This document shows, piece after piece, positions 1-8,545 of a DNA stretch of 64,000 nt. Origin of the DNA: JAYODW01 sp038116745 (GTDB lineage: Bacteria; Pseudomonadota; Gammaproteobacteria; Ga0077536); the NCBI GenBank assembly GCA_038116745.1, contig JAYODW010000019.1, positions 17,869 through 81,868 of the forward strand, in the 5' to 3' direction. Under the pieces are notes generated by a model, which did no database searches, was not told the DNA's origin, and worked only from the letters and a program-made list of their open reading frames with translations. The position numbers and the translations under genes were made by a program. Position 1 is the first letter of the stretch. Every line of letters begins with the position of its first letter.

Positions 1-80
1 ACCGCGACGCTTCCGGACCGCGGCGCTGCGCCAGTTCCGTCAACCAGCGTTCCGTTTTTGATCAAGACATCGAAGCGCAT
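1..80 (-). CDS. Amidohydrolase family protein, N-terminus only (runs off window)
   Basis: A minus-strand gene starts at the ATG at 80-78 and leaves the window at base 1, so only about 26 codons are visible. They read MRFDVLIKNGTLVDGTG followed by a short Ala/Ser-rich stretch. This is the usual opening beta-strand of urease-superfamily amidohydrolases such as N-acyl-D-amino-acid deacylases and dihydroorotase-like enzymes, and it closely resembles the start of the deacylase at 41944. An AAAGGAG ribosome binding site sits about 7 bases before the ATG. The metal-binding residues lie outside the window, so substrate and reaction cannot be stated. Confidence 0.7.
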   Translation of the reverse strand, partial: MRFDVLIKNGTLVDGTGAAPRSGSVA

Positions 81-678
81 TGTTCGTCTCCTTTAAGACC
101 TGGGGATCCCGCGTAAGGCCTTTGTCCGGGAGAAGCATAACCGGCCCCGGCTTGGGTGAGCCCTTTTAATAAGCGTGCTCAGAGACGTCACAGCTTAGGC
201 GGGAGCCCCGTCTAGCCGAGAACCATGTCTAACCGAGAACCGACAGTCCCATGGGTAAAGCCTGCTCGCGCAGCATTGAGGCTGTTCGAATCAACGTGTG
301 GCGGGCAGCAGAACGCATCCGTTTTCTAGTCAGTGCGTAGCTGGATCGGGGTGGGTCAGCAGGCCCGGAGAAAATATCCGCAAGATAGAAGTGCCGGTGC
401 GGTCAGAGTTACAGCGTTTCAGTAAACATGCGGCCCGCGTCGGGCCAATGCGAGAAGGCGCAGCCCCACCTCGCGGCCAGATGAAATTATTTTTTTTCAA
501 TTAGTTAGAGTGTAGGTAGTTAGAGAACAAGGCCTGGCGACGAACAGATCAGCCGTGCTGAAGCTGTGCGACAAGAGAGTTCAGGAGGTGTGTTGTGAGG
601 CGATGAGTCCGAAATAATACGCTCGTAATCATATGGATTGCACCGGTCGTCTATAAAAAGTTCCTGAAAAGGACAATT

Positions 679-714
679 ATGAAAAACTTCGACCATGATC
701 TCAGGAACCGCTAG
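679..714 (+). CDS. Possible 11-residue leader micro-ORF (speculative)
   Basis: The frame reads MKNFDHDLRNR and then TAG. An AAAAGGA ribosome-binding-like sequence sits 5 bases before the ATG. The Shine-Dalgarno sequence and the start lie inside the loop of the inverted repeat 660-667/701-708, and the large AT-rich palindrome follows 28 bases later. A short translated frame between two hairpins is the general arrangement of a leader peptide, but there is no run of a regulatory amino acid and no clear target. It may be chance. Confidence 0.2.
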   Translation: MKNFDHDLRNR

Positions 715-741
715 TCCAAGTATTTCTGCCTTCAGAGAGTT

Positions 742-786
742 CGAAAATAATAATATTCCCTTAAAGGAAAAATATTATAATTTTCG
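742..786. repeat. Large AT-rich inverted repeat
   Basis: CGAAAATAATAATATT (742-757) and AATATTATAATTTTCG (771-786) are inverted copies with one mismatch over 16 bases, separated by a 13-base loop that is itself partly self-complementary. It could be a protein-binding site, a hairpin acting on the transcript toward 878, or the end of a small inserted element. It has no adjacent T-tract typical of an intrinsic terminator. Confidence 0.6.
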
Positions 787-816
787 GGATTAATTCCAAT
801 TAAAACTACTCGCGCT

Positions 817-846
817 TTGGCGTGCTCGGGTTTGTGATGTCATAAG
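817..846 (+). promoter_or_regulatory. Possible sigma-70 promoter for the gene at 878
   Basis: TTGGCG at 817-822 and CATAAG at 841-846 are separated by 18 bases, each matching 4 of 6 consensus positions. It lies just downstream of the AT-rich palindrome and 32 bases before the start codon. The call rests only on this weak match. Confidence 0.3.
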
Positions 847-877
847 CGCTATTCATCCACCCTTCGGAGACGCAGAT

Positions 878-1225
878 ATGAATGACCATCCTGCCATCGA
901 GCGTTACGCAAAAAGCGCCATCGGCGACCTCGCCCAGGCTTTGCCGGCGACCATGAAGGCTTTTTCCGGACTGGCAGCGGCCACGTTTCAGGATGGCGCG
1001 CTGGATGTTCGAACCAAGGAACTGATCGCGCTTGGAATAGCTATTGCGTCAGGTTGTGATGGCTGCATGGCCTGGCATAACGCGGCCCTCCACCGGTTGG
1101 GCGTGACGCCTGAGGAGGTCGCCGAAGCTGCTGGTGTCGCCATAGAAATGGGCGGCGGCATTGCTCTTTACAGTGCAGCGAAAGCGGTGGAAGGCTACAA
1201 CCAGTTTCTCAAAGCACAGGAATGA
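878..1225 (+). CDS. Carboxymuconolactone decarboxylase family protein (AhpD-like)
   Basis: This 115-residue protein has the size of a single CMD-domain subunit. The AhpD-type redox site is visible as CDGCMAWH at residues 60-67, with two cysteines spaced CxxC and a following histidine. In AhpD-like proteins this site reduces peroxides or peroxiredoxin partners; true gamma-carboxymuconolactone decarboxylases lack the CxxC. A peroxidase or thiol-disulfide role is therefore more likely than decarboxylation. A GGAG ribosome binding site sits 8 bases before the ATG. The gene stands alone, between an AT-rich intergenic region and a 540-base gap. The physiological substrate cannot be inferred. Confidence 0.8.
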   Translation: MNDHPAIERYAKSAIGDLAQALPATMKAFSGLAAATFQDGALDVRTKELIALGIAIASGCDGCMAWHNAALHRLGVTPEEVAEAAGVAIEMGGGIALYSAAKAVEGYNQFLKAQE

Positions 1226-1768
1226 TGAGACTGCGCTTGTGATGACCTACCGCTGAGCTGGCTCATGCTTGGCCATCGTCCCGGTCATTAGCCGCCCGCA
1301 GAGGCGCGTCCCGAGGGGCAGGCCGGGTGCGGGATTGCACCTGCTGACTGGATTAACCGAATTCATAGGCTACGCTTGAAGAAGCGGGGGGCGGTGGCTC
1401 CGCCTGGTCTCTGCTGAAGCGCAGGCTCGGTGTTCTACACCGGGTGGCGTGCAGGACCCGGCGGGTCAACCACGCTTCAGGTCAGATCCGCGCTGGACAT
1501 CCACGGACAAGCACGACCCACCTGAAGCCCGCCCTGCCCGCCACCTGATTCCGCGGAGAGCGGACAAGCTTTTGAAGCATGACTGGCGCTGAGCGTGTCG
1601 GCGCCGGCTCTGGTGGGACGACTGGCGTATCAATTTCTGGGCCGCGCAATGCGCGGCGAGATAGAAGCTCCCGTCCTGTCTGCGGGGCTGCCGGCATTTC
1701 GTGTTTGCACAGCACCAGGATCCATAAGACGATCCCACGTTCAGTAGAACCGACAGGGATTCGCCAAG
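1226..1768. other. Intergenic region without recognised features
   Basis: This 543-base stretch separates the CMD-family gene from the amidohydrolase operon. Open frames on both strands here overlap each other, are Arg/Ser-rich and lack ribosome binding sites, so none is called. A short GACCC/GGGTC hairpin occurs near 1456-1468. I see no other structured element. The promoter of the 1769-4608 operon presumably lies in the last 150 bases, but no good consensus match was found. Confidence 0.5.
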
Positions 1769-2986
1769 ATGTCTCCGACCGATAACGCCAATGCCTGGCG
1801 TCAGGAGAGCCCGGGGAGCGCCGATTGGCCGCGTTCGCCGCGCCCGCACGCGTCAAACAAGTACTTCATCGTTTCCGCCGACTGCCACGTTCAGGAGCCC
1901 AACGATTTTCTGTCGGCGCGCATGCCCGCCCGCTACCAGGATCGGCTGCCCGGGATTGTGCTCGGCGGGGACGGCTCGAAAATGCAGAAGACGGAGGGCT
2001 TCCGGCCAATTCGCCTGAATTCGATCAAATTCGAGGGTGAGGATCTCGAGCGCTCAGAGTCCGGCCGGACGCCGGAGGAGCGGCTTGCCGCGCTACAACG
2101 CGACGGTGTGGATTGCGAGATCCTGTTTCCCAATAAAGGCCTGACCGTGTGGGCCACACCGGACAGCGAATTCAGTCAGGCCATGTGCCGCGCCTGGAAC
2201 GACTGGGCCTGGGAGACCTTCGGACCCTATAACGCTCGTTTATCGCCCATGGCCTGCATCGCAGCCGGCGATATCGAGGGCAGCATCAAAGAAGTGCAGC
2301 GCGTCGCCAGACTCGGGTTCCGCGGCCTGGCATTACCTTGCAAGCCGGTCTGGGGTGCGCCGGATCACGAACATCCGAACTACAACCTGCCGGAGTTCGA
2401 ACCGCTGTGGGCGGCGATTCAGGATGCTGATCTGCCCATGACTTTTCATGTCTCTACCGGGCGCGATCCGCGGACCGCTCGAGGCCACGGCGGCGCGGTG
2501 ATCAACTATGCCGTGCACTCGCTGGCGCCGACGATGGAGCCGCTGATCAATCTCTGCGCCTCGGGCGTGATCGAGCGCTTTCCGAAGCTGCGCTTCGGCT
2601 CAATCGAAGCCGGCATCGGCTGGGTGCCCTGGGCACTGACTGCCATGGATGAGGCATACCACAAGCACCACATGTGGGTGCGGCCGAAGCTACGGAATCT
2701 GCCTAGTGACTATTTCCGTAGCAATGGCTTTGCGAGTTTCGGCGAAGACCGCCCGGGACTGAGTTTGATGCGGGAATTCGGGCTCTCGGACAACTTTCTG
2801 TGGGCCAATGATTTCCCCCATCACGAGGGGACCTGGCCCCATTCTGCAGCTGCGATTGAGCGCACGATGGGAGAGTTGACCGATACCGACCGAGCGAAAG
2901 TGCTGGGTTTGAATGCGGCCCGCATCTTCAAGTTCGCCATCCCCGAGCGCTATCGTCAGTTCGCTGACGTAGACGCGGTGGCCTGA
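1769..2986 (+). CDS. Amidohydrolase (COG2159, ACMSD-like TIM-barrel)
   Basis: This 405-residue protein is a metal-dependent hydrolase or decarboxylase of the PF04909 family that includes 2-amino-3-carboxymuconate semialdehyde decarboxylase. Visible marks are the opening SADCHVQEP at about residue 37, the mid-barrel MTFHVSTG, and the C-terminal metal-binding aspartate in WANDFPHHEGTW. Such proteins typically act on carboxylated or cyclic intermediates of aromatic or alicyclic catabolism. It is followed 3 bases later by a thiolase-like gene and then a DUF35 gene, suggesting a CoA-linked degradation pathway. An AGGGA sequence precedes the ATG. Paralogues lie at 20205 and 40702. The precise substrate is unknown. 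Confidence 0.8.
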   Translation: MSPTDNANAWRQESPGSADWPRSPRPHASNKYFIVSADCHVQEPNDFLSARMPARYQDRLPGIVLGGDGSKMQKTEGFRPIRLNSIKFEGEDLERSESGRTPEERLAALQRDGVDCEILFPNKGLTVWATPDSEFSQAMCRAWNDWAWETFGPYNARLSPMACIAAGDIEGSIKEVQRVARLGFRGLALPCKPVWGAPDHEHPNYNLPEFEPLWAAIQDADLPMTFHVSTGRDPRTARGHGGAVINYAVHSLAPTMEPLINLCASGVIERFPKLRFGSIEAGIGWVPWALTAMDEAYHKHHMWVRPKLRNLPSDYFRSNGFASFGEDRPGLSLMREFGLSDNFLWANDFPHHEGTWPHSAAAIERTMGELTDTDRAKVLGLNAARIFKFAIPERYRQFADVDAVA

Positions 2987-2989
2987 GCG

Positions 2990-4171
2990 ATGAGCGGACG
3001 CAGCTTACGCGGCCGGACGGCAGTTGTCGGCATCGGGGAGACCGTCTACTACAAACGTGGTCAGTCGCCGCATGCGGAGTTCAAGCTGGCGCTGCAGGCC
3101 ATCACGACCGCTTGTGCGGACGCGGGGATTCATCCGCGGGAAATCGACGGCTTTTCTTCGTTCTCCAATGATCGCAGCGATCCTTCACAGCTGGCAGCAG
3201 CGCTGGGGTGCAGGGAGTTACGTTTCGCGAGCATGCAGTGGGGTGGTGGCGGGGGCGGGGGCTCAGCCGCCATTGCCAACGCGGCGGCGGCCATCGCTAC
3301 CGGCCAGGCCGAATGCGTCGTGGTCTTCCGTGCGCTGGCGCAGGGACAGTATGGTCGGTTCGGTCAGGGCGCGCAGAGTGCCACGGTCAGCGGCAATCTG
3401 GCGCACACCGTGCCCTACGGACTGCTCTCTCCGGCACACATGTTCGTCATGAAATATCGACGTTTCATGCACGAATTCTCTGTTGACCAGGCAGCACTGC
3501 GTGCAATCGCGATGGCGAGTTACGCCCATGCGCAGACCAACCCGCGCGCGGTTATGCATGGACGTCCGCTGGATGAAGCCGGGTATGACGAGTCGCGCTG
3601 GATCGTAGAGCCGTGGCACCTGTTTGACTGCTGCCTCGAGAACGACGGCGCGGCAGCCATGATCCTGGTCTCAGCAGAACGCGCCCGGGATTTTCCGCAT
3701 CCGGAGTGCTACGTCCTCGGGGCGGTGGCCGGGAGTCAGTACCGGGCGGGTGCGCCGGTCCACAACACACCCGACTACGCGACCTCGAGTTTCAAGACGG
3801 TTGCGCCGCGGCTCTACGAGATGGCGCGCGTGGGGCCGGCGGATATCGACGTCCTGCAAAGCTACGAGAACTTTACCGGTGGCGTGCTCATGAGCATTGT
3901 CGAACACGGCTTCTGCAAGCCAGAGGAGGCGAACGAGTTTTTTGTGCTGGATAACCTGGTAGCGCCCGATGGTCAGCTGCCGCTCAACACGAGCGGTGGA
4001 AACCTGGCCGAGTGTTACATGCATGGCCTGGGTCTGAACGTGGAGGCGGTACGGCAGGTCCGGCGTACCTCCACCTCGCAGGTGCCGAATGCAGAGGTTT
4101 CCATGGTGATTTCCGGGCCCATGGTGACCCCGGTTTCGAGCTGCATATTCGGCGGGGAGGCGACCCTATGA
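2990..4171 (+). CDS. Thiolase-like protein of the SCP-x/Ltp2 type
   Basis: The 393-residue protein has the thiolase fold (opening TAVVGIGET; C-terminal NTSGGNLAE motif) and belongs with lipid-transfer-protein-type thiolases. The nucleophilic cysteine of classical thiolases, expected near residue 85, is missing; the region instead reads MQWGGGGGGGSA with seven consecutive glycines. A YENFT motif at about residue 290 matches the tyrosine region of Ltp2-type aldolases, which cleave beta-hydroxyacyl-CoA by a retro-aldol route. The stop overlaps the start of the DUF35 gene (ATGA), and these families form heteromeric complexes, so the two products probably associate. Substrate is unknown; an acyl-CoA is likely. 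Confidence 0.75.
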   Translation: MSGRSLRGRTAVVGIGETVYYKRGQSPHAEFKLALQAITTACADAGIHPREIDGFSSFSNDRSDPSQLAAALGCRELRFASMQWGGGGGGGSAAIANAAAAIATGQAECVVVFRALAQGQYGRFGQGAQSATVSGNLAHTVPYGLLSPAHMFVMKYRRFMHEFSVDQAALRAIAMASYAHAQTNPRAVMHGRPLDEAGYDESRWIVEPWHLFDCCLENDGAAAMILVSAERARDFPHPECYVLGAVAGSQYRAGAPVHNTPDYATSSFKTVAPRLYEMARVGPADIDVLQSYENFTGGVLMSIVEHGFCKPEEANEFFVLDNLVAPDGQLPLNTSGGNLAECYMHGLGLNVEAVRQVRRTSTSQVPNAEVSMVISGPMVTPVSSCIFGGEATL

Positions 4172-4608
4172 ACGATGTTTATCTGAATCCGGGCCTGCCG
4201 GCGCCGGCCGCGACCGAGCTCGACAAACCTTTCTGGGACGGATTGCGGGAAGGACGCCTGCTGCTGCAGCGCTGCCAGCGCTGCGCTCGTTATCAATGGG
4301 GTCCGGAGTGGATTTGCCATCGCTGCCAGAACTTTGACCTCGCTTATGTCGAAGTCGAGCCCAGGGGGATCCTCTATAGCCATCAGCGCGTATGGCATCC
4401 GGTGCACCCGGCGCTAAAGGAGCAGGGCGCTTACGTCATTGCGCTGGTTGAATTACCCCACGCCGACCACGTGCGGCTGGTGGGTAATTTACTGGGCGAC
4501 CCGCAGCAGGATCTTGAAATCGGGGCAGAGGTCGTTGGCGTATTCGAACACCATGAGGACAGCGATCCACCGTTCTCTCTGTTGCAGTGGCGCTACGCTG
4601 CGCGCTGA
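4168..4608 (+). CDS. DUF35 OB-fold / zinc-ribbon acyl-CoA-associated protein
   Basis: The 146-residue protein shows a rubredoxin-like zinc ribbon (cysteines 36, 39, 50 and 53) followed by an OB-fold. The helical N-terminus PFWDGLREGRLLLQRC is characteristic. DUF35 proteins bind acyl-CoA and act as obligate partners of thiolase-like aldolases or MaoC hydratases. The ATG at 4168 was chosen because it overlaps the thiolase stop as ATGA and matches the family start; the frame is open further upstream only inside the thiolase gene. A parallel thiolase/DUF35 pair occurs at 26935-28512. Confidence 0.8.
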   Translation: MNDVYLNPGLPAPAATELDKPFWDGLREGRLLLQRCQRCARYQWGPEWICHRCQNFDLAYVEVEPRGILYSHQRVWHPVHPALKEQGAYVIALVELPHADHVRLVGNLLGDPQQDLEIGAEVVGVFEHHEDSDPPFSLLQWRYAAR

Positions 4609-4617
4609 GGCGCGGGC

Positions 4618-4649
4618 AAAAAAAAGCCGCCTGCATTGCTGCAGGCGGC
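4618..4649 (-). terminator. Intrinsic terminator of the DUF1329 gene
   Basis: A perfect 10-bp stem, GCCGCCTGCA (4626-4635) with TGCAGGCGGC (4640-4649), has a 4-base loop and is flanked at 4618-4625 by an A8 run. Read on the minus strand this is a stem followed by U8, a classic Rho-independent terminator placed 41 bases after the stop of the gene at 4690-6066. The plus strand has no T-tract after the stem, so it mainly serves the minus-strand gene. Confidence 0.9.
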
Positions 4650-4689
4650 CTGATGAAACGCTGAAAAGCTAGCTGCTGACCTGGATGGA

Positions 4690-6066
4690 TCAGCGACCTT
4701 CCGTCAGGTAGTTCACGTCGAGTACGCGTTTCGCGAACTTGAACTCTGTGTTTTCAGCTTCGCAGCCACGGCAGGGCACCAGGGTGCCGCGATCGTTCTG
4801 CATGTCGATCACGTTGATGCTCTGGAACAGCTGGAACTGCGTGCCCATCGGGGTCTCATGACCCGGCCAGGAGTATTCGCTACCGCCCTGCACCCAGGGG
4901 TCGTCAGACCATACTTTGGTCAGCTGCCAGACTTTCCACAGCTCGCCCGCCTTGTCGAAGGCATTCGCGTAGTAGGACTCACCCGACTGATGGTCGATGT
5001 GAATGAACTTCATCGAGTACGGGTGGCTCGAGCTCTTCGGGATCTGTTTCATCACGTCGGTTTTACGCAGCGCGTAATCGTCTTTGATGGCCCAGCCGTT
5101 TGGCCCGTAGTACACGCACTCGCGATAGCGTGAGCGCGCGACCACCAGGATGTTGGTCGAGCCGACATATTCCCAGTTGTGCTCCATGGGCCGCCCGTTA
5201 AAGCCATAGAAGTCTTCCAGGGTGTGGTCCGTACCGAGCAGGGAGTCGGATTTCACCTCCACAGAGATACGACGCACACGACGCAGGCTGGGAATATAGG
5301 CCCAGGAGTCGTCGGCTTTACGCGGATCGTCGTAGCGCAGAATCAGGAAGGCTGTGCCCGCGATGTCGAACGGTGACACGAAACCGGTGTACTCGCGGAA
5401 CTCGGTGCCTTTGGCAAAACCTTTGCCTTGGTTCACCTGGTAGTTGTCGTCTGCATACTTGACGTTGTGCGCCATGAGGAAGCGCTTGTAGGGGCCCTTG
5501 AGAACGCGCTCAAAGGCGCCGCCACCGAGATAGTGTTTGGCGTACTTGCCGCCGTTCTCTTTCATGATCTCGTGACCTTCATGAGAACCGCCGCGACGCA
5601 CCCAGACCCAATGCACCTCACCAACCGACAGGCCGTCGTTCTGCCAGCGGTAGTTCCAGTTCCACACCATCTTCCAGCCAGAGTCGGCACCCGGTTCATA
5701 CTTGTCGGGATCGAAGGGGCGCCCGGCTGCGTAGTTTTCAATAGCACCGTCAGACGCGATCGTCGCTGTCCCATAGTGCTTCTGCGTGGCGTCCATGTAG
5801 ATCTTCGCGGGCGTCAGATCGCCTGCGTCTTTAATCGTCATCTCCATCCCGTCGAAGATCCATTCTTCCTGGAATTCTTTTGGAATGAAGGGCCGTACGA
5901 GGTCGGCCTTGTCGTAGGTGATGACATCACCGTCGACAAACTGCGGCTGTGCCGTCTGGTTTTCCTTGAACCAGGCGAGGTAATCCGACTCGGAAAATGC
6001 ACCGGCGGAAAACGGCACCGCTATCGCGCTCGCAGCCACGAGGGCTGCCCGGATATTGATACGCAT
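4690..6066 (-). CDS. DUF1329 exported protein (LolA/LolB-like outer-membrane family)
   Basis: From the ATG at 6066 the product is 458 residues, the usual length of DUF1329 proteins. It starts with a clear Sec signal peptide (MRINIRAALVAASAIAVPF, cleavage near AGA-FSESD) and a GGGGAGAA ribosome binding site lies just upstream. The frame runs back another 70 codons to 6276, but that extension would bury the signal peptide. Visible family features include YWGTGN-like beta segments, SLRRVRRIS and a DFYGFNGR motif. DUF1329 proteins resemble lipoprotein-sorting folds and are common in hydrocarbon- and steroid-degrading bacteria. The molecular function is unknown. Transcription appears to be monocistronic, ending at the 4618-4649 terminator. 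Confidence 0.85.
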   Translation of the reverse strand: MRINIRAALVAASAIAVPFSAGAFSESDYLAWFKENQTAQPQFVDGDVITYDKADLVRPFIPKEFQEEWIFDGMEMTIKDAGDLTPAKIYMDATQKHYGTATIASDGAIENYAAGRPFDPDKYEPGADSGWKMVWNWNYRWQNDGLSVGEVHWVWVRRGGSHEGHEIMKENGGKYAKHYLGGGAFERVLKGPYKRFLMAHNVKYADDNYQVNQGKGFAKGTEFREYTGFVSPFDIAGTAFLILRYDDPRKADDSWAYIPSLRRVRRISVEVKSDSLLGTDHTLEDFYGFNGRPMEHNWEYVGSTNILVVARSRYRECVYYGPNGWAIKDDYALRKTDVMKQIPKSSSHPYSMKFIHIDHQSGESYYANAFDKAGELWKVWQLTKVWSDDPWVQGGSEYSWPGHETPMGTQFQLFQSINVIDMQNDRGTLVPCRGCEAENTEFKFAKRVLDVNYLTEGR

Positions 6067-6300
6067 ACTGGAGTTCTCCCCTTGAGATAAATGTCCCGTC
6101 AATAACGATGGGCTTGAAGCGACGCGAAGCGGTTCAACAGCCGTCAGGCGCGAAGGGCGTTTTGTGCCGGAAGCAGCTTGCTCGGCGTCGAAACGTTCGA
6201 CAACGCGACGTCCTTTTATCAGGGAATATGTCAACGCGATGTGAAGGTGACCGGTCGGAGCGAAGTACTCGCTCACGACCGGGGTGTTGCGGCGTGCGGG

Positions 6301-7446
6301 TTACCACGCAGCCTCAAGCAGCGGCAGAACCTCAGACGAGCTGTTGATTGGACGCGGATTGGTCTTGATCCACATATCCAACATCGACTCTTCGGCCAGC
6401 GTGGGCAGCATTTCCCTGGGCACATCGGCCTCACGAAGCGCCCCCGGCAGGCCGAGCTCGGCGACCAGTTTCTGGATCTGATCGGACAACGGCGTCCCGG
6501 CATCCCCCATGGCGGAGGCCAGGGCGTGCTGCCTGTCCGCATTCACCAGCGCATTGTAACGCAGTACATGGGGCAGCATCACGCAGGACGTTTCTCCATG
6601 CGGCATGCCGGCCGTCCCGCCCAGGATATGACCGATGCCGTGGCTCGCGCCGAGGTCGACGCCGCTTGCGACTCCCTGAACCGAGAGCCAGGCGCCGATC
6701 TGGCACTCGAGTCGACTGTCCAGATCCTCCGGCGCAGCCAGGCAGCGCCTCAATGCCTGCGGCAGCAGCCGTGCAGCGTGCAGTGCCGTTGCCTCGCACG
6801 GGGGTGTGACGTTGACCGAGCACCAGGTCTCGACGAAGTGATCGACCGCGCGGATCCCGGTACCGAACCAGAGCCGCGGCGGCGTTGCCAGGGTCATCGC
6901 CGGATCGAGGATCACGGAGTCGGGAGCGATGTCGGGATGAAACAGCACTTCCTTGCGTGGGACTCTTTCGTCGGTAACGCCGGCATAGGCGGTGAATTCG
7001 CCGGCCGACAGCGTGGTCGGCACCATGATGTACGGGATGCCCGGTGCGCGCATCGCGTCCTCTGTCTGCAGCCGATCGATGGCGTCTGACTCGGTGATGT
7101 CGTTCTCGGCACACAGAATTGCAGCCTTGGTGGCGTCGCACACCGATCCGCCACCGAGTGCGATGACCACGTCCGCGTGGTGGTGCTGCAGCGCCAGGAC
7201 GATGCGGATTACATCTTCCCGGGGCGAGTGGGCTCGGATCCCGGTGACTTCGCCGACGCAGGCAGCGCCCAGGGCATCGCGGATACGCGGGCCGAGCTGT
7301 CCTGGTGCCGCGAGGCTGTTGTTAGTGACGAAGACTGCACGTGATGCGCCAAGTCGAGCGAGTTCACTGGCCAGGGCTTCGGCGCAGGGCCGGCCGTAGA
7401 GGACCTGCTGTCTGGGTGGTGGCGAATAGTGGCCCTGGTAGGACAT
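6301..7446 (-). CDS. Iron-containing alcohol dehydrogenase (maleylacetate reductase-like)
   Basis: A 381-residue protein of the group III metal-dependent alcohol dehydrogenase family. The NAD(P)-binding signature HADVVIALGGGSVCDATKA appears near residue 95, and the C-terminal metal-binding histidines are in HGIGHILGG and MPHGE. The spacing of these motifs is closest to maleylacetate reductases, which reduce maleylacetate to 3-oxoadipate at the end of resorcinol or chloroaromatic catabolism; a simple alcohol dehydrogenase is the alternative. The start at 7446 is preferred over 7494: it has a GGGAG site upstream and leaves a 25-base gap to the monooxygenase gene, with which it forms a two-gene operon. 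Confidence 0.8.
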   Translation of the reverse strand: MSYQGHYSPPPRQQVLYGRPCAEALASELARLGASRAVFVTNNSLAAPGQLGPRIRDALGAACVGEVTGIRAHSPREDVIRIVLALQHHHADVVIALGGGSVCDATKAAILCAENDITESDAIDRLQTEDAMRAPGIPYIMVPTTLSAGEFTAYAGVTDERVPRKEVLFHPDIAPDSVILDPAMTLATPPRLWFGTGIRAVDHFVETWCSVNVTPPCEATALHAARLLPQALRRCLAAPEDLDSRLECQIGAWLSVQGVASGVDLGASHGIGHILGGTAGMPHGETSCVMLPHVLRYNALVNADRQHALASAMGDAGTPLSDQIQKLVAELGLPGALREADVPREMLPTLAEESMLDMWIKTNPRPINSSSEVLPLLEAAW

Positions 7447-7471
7447 GGCGCTTGCTCTCCCGCAGTTGAAA

Positions 7472-8545
7472 TCAGTCTTTGGTGACCACGCCAAGTTCCC
7501 GCAACAGCGGCAGGATCTCGCGCGCGAATCGTCGAGTGTCGTCGAGATACGCCTGAAAGACCATCAGCACTGCGTCCAGACCGCCGTCGTGCAGCGCTTT
7601 GAGCTTCAGCGCGACCTGCTCTGCGGTACCGACCACATGCACGGCTCCTGCGCCGACCGTCATCATGTCCAGGGTGAAGCTGTCAAACGAGCCGCTGCCA
7701 ATGTTCAGACCGTCCAGCCAGTTCTGCGCAGCGACCGGATCCTTGTTCTCGATGATGCGCGCGACCTCGGCTTGGGCCTCGTCTTCTGAATCCCGCCACA
7801 GTACGAAAGGAAACGCGGCGACCTGAACCTGTCGCTCCAGCGCCGCGGCCCGGGCGCGGATATCGTCCGCGATGCCGGCCACAGCCTCGATAGAAGGCGT
7901 GGAGATAAACGCCCAGTCGCACAGACGCGCCGTCATCGCCTTGGCATCTTCCGAGGTGCCGGCGTTGGCGATCGGGGGCGGGAACGCGGGCTGCGGTAAC
8001 GAGACACCGTTGGCGATCCGATACCAGGGCGACTCGTGATTGAAGCCTCCGGGCGGTCCGCTCCATAGCCCGCGCAGAATCTCAATGAAAGCAGCCGTGC
8101 GTTCATAGCGGGCCCCGTGCGCCAGCAGGTCTACACCCATCATGCCGAACTCCGTCTCGCTCCAGCCGCTGACCAGGTTGATGCCCCAGCGACCGCCGCT
8201 GATGTGGTCCATGGTGGCGCCCATTTTGGCGACGACGAAGGGGTGGAATAAGGGGACATGCACGGTCGAAAAGACCTTGATGCTGCGAGTCTGCGCAAGC
8301 AGGGCTGACGCCCAGGTCATCGTTTCAAGCGACGTTCCAAGATAGTTCGTCTCGCCGCCGAATCCGCGCCAGCGGCTGACGGGGAACAGGAGTTCGAAGC
8401 CAGCGGCCTCTGCCGCGCGGGCGATTGCGAGATTGGTGGCATAGGGCCACTCGTCCTCGCAGGTGCGGTAGGTCGAGATGGCCGACATGTTCGAACAGTT
8501 CGGCATGAACAGTCCGAGACCGAGAGAGCGCTGCTGTGCGTCCAA
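7472..8545 (-). CDS. LLM-class flavin-dependent monooxygenase (SfnG/RutA-like)
   Basis: The 357-residue protein is a bacterial-luciferase-like FMN-dependent oxygenase. The phrase RWGINLVSGWSETEFGMMG matches the NxVxG loop region of the SfnG/RutA/SsuD subgroup, which uses reduced FMN and oxygen to insert oxygen into small sulfur or ring-amide compounds. It lies upstream of and is probably co-transcribed with the iron alcohol dehydrogenase, so the pair may oxygenate and then reduce a small ring-derived product, a logic known for RutA and downstream reductases. No flavin reductase gene is adjacent. The start at 8545 has an AGGAGGAAG site upstream. Confidence 0.78.
   Translation of the reverse strand: MDAQQRSLGLGLFMPNCSNMSAISTYRTCEDEWPYATNLAIARAAEAAGFELLFPVSRWRGFGGETNYLGTSLETMTWASALLAQTRSIKVFSTVHVPLFHPFVVAKMGATMDHISGGRWGINLVSGWSETEFGMMGVDLLAHGARYERTAAFIEILRGLWSGPPGGFNHESPWYRIANGVSLPQPAFPPPIANAGTSEDAKAMTARLCDWAFISTPSIEAVAGIADDIRARAAALERQVQVAAFPFVLWRDSEDEAQAEVARIIENKDPVAAQNWLDGLNIGSGSFDSFTLDMMTVGAGAVHVVGTAEQVALKLKALHDGGLDAVLMVFQAYLDDTRRFAREILPLLRELGVVTKD

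Larger units (their letters stand above)
81..877. other. Intergenic region with AT-rich palindromic segment (about 490-800)
   Basis: No convincing gene lies in these 797 bases. The second half is strikingly AT-rich for this GC-rich window, with a T8 run near 489 and a block of A/T at 742-800. It holds an 8-bp inverted repeat (660-667 with 701-708), an 11-codon micro-ORF with a ribosome binding site at 679-714, and a 16-bp near-perfect palindrome at 742-786. A short open frame at 298-504 lacks a ribosome binding site and protein-like composition. The base composition suggests an acquired segment or a regulatory leader. Confidence 0.5.

Noticed and set aside
281..300. GTTCGAATC resembling a tRNA T-loop
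   Set aside because: No complementary arms or anticodon stem were found around it.
298..504. Plus-strand 68-codon open frame
   Set aside because: No ribosome binding site, atypical composition and it ends in the T-rich tract; likely chance.
1466..1856. Overlapping minus-strand open frames upstream of the amidohydrolase
   Set aside because: Arg/Ser-rich shadow frames without start signals; they mirror each other.
5428..6090. Plus-strand 220-codon frame opposite DUF1329
   Set aside because: Fully antisense to a well-supported gene; codon bias shadow.
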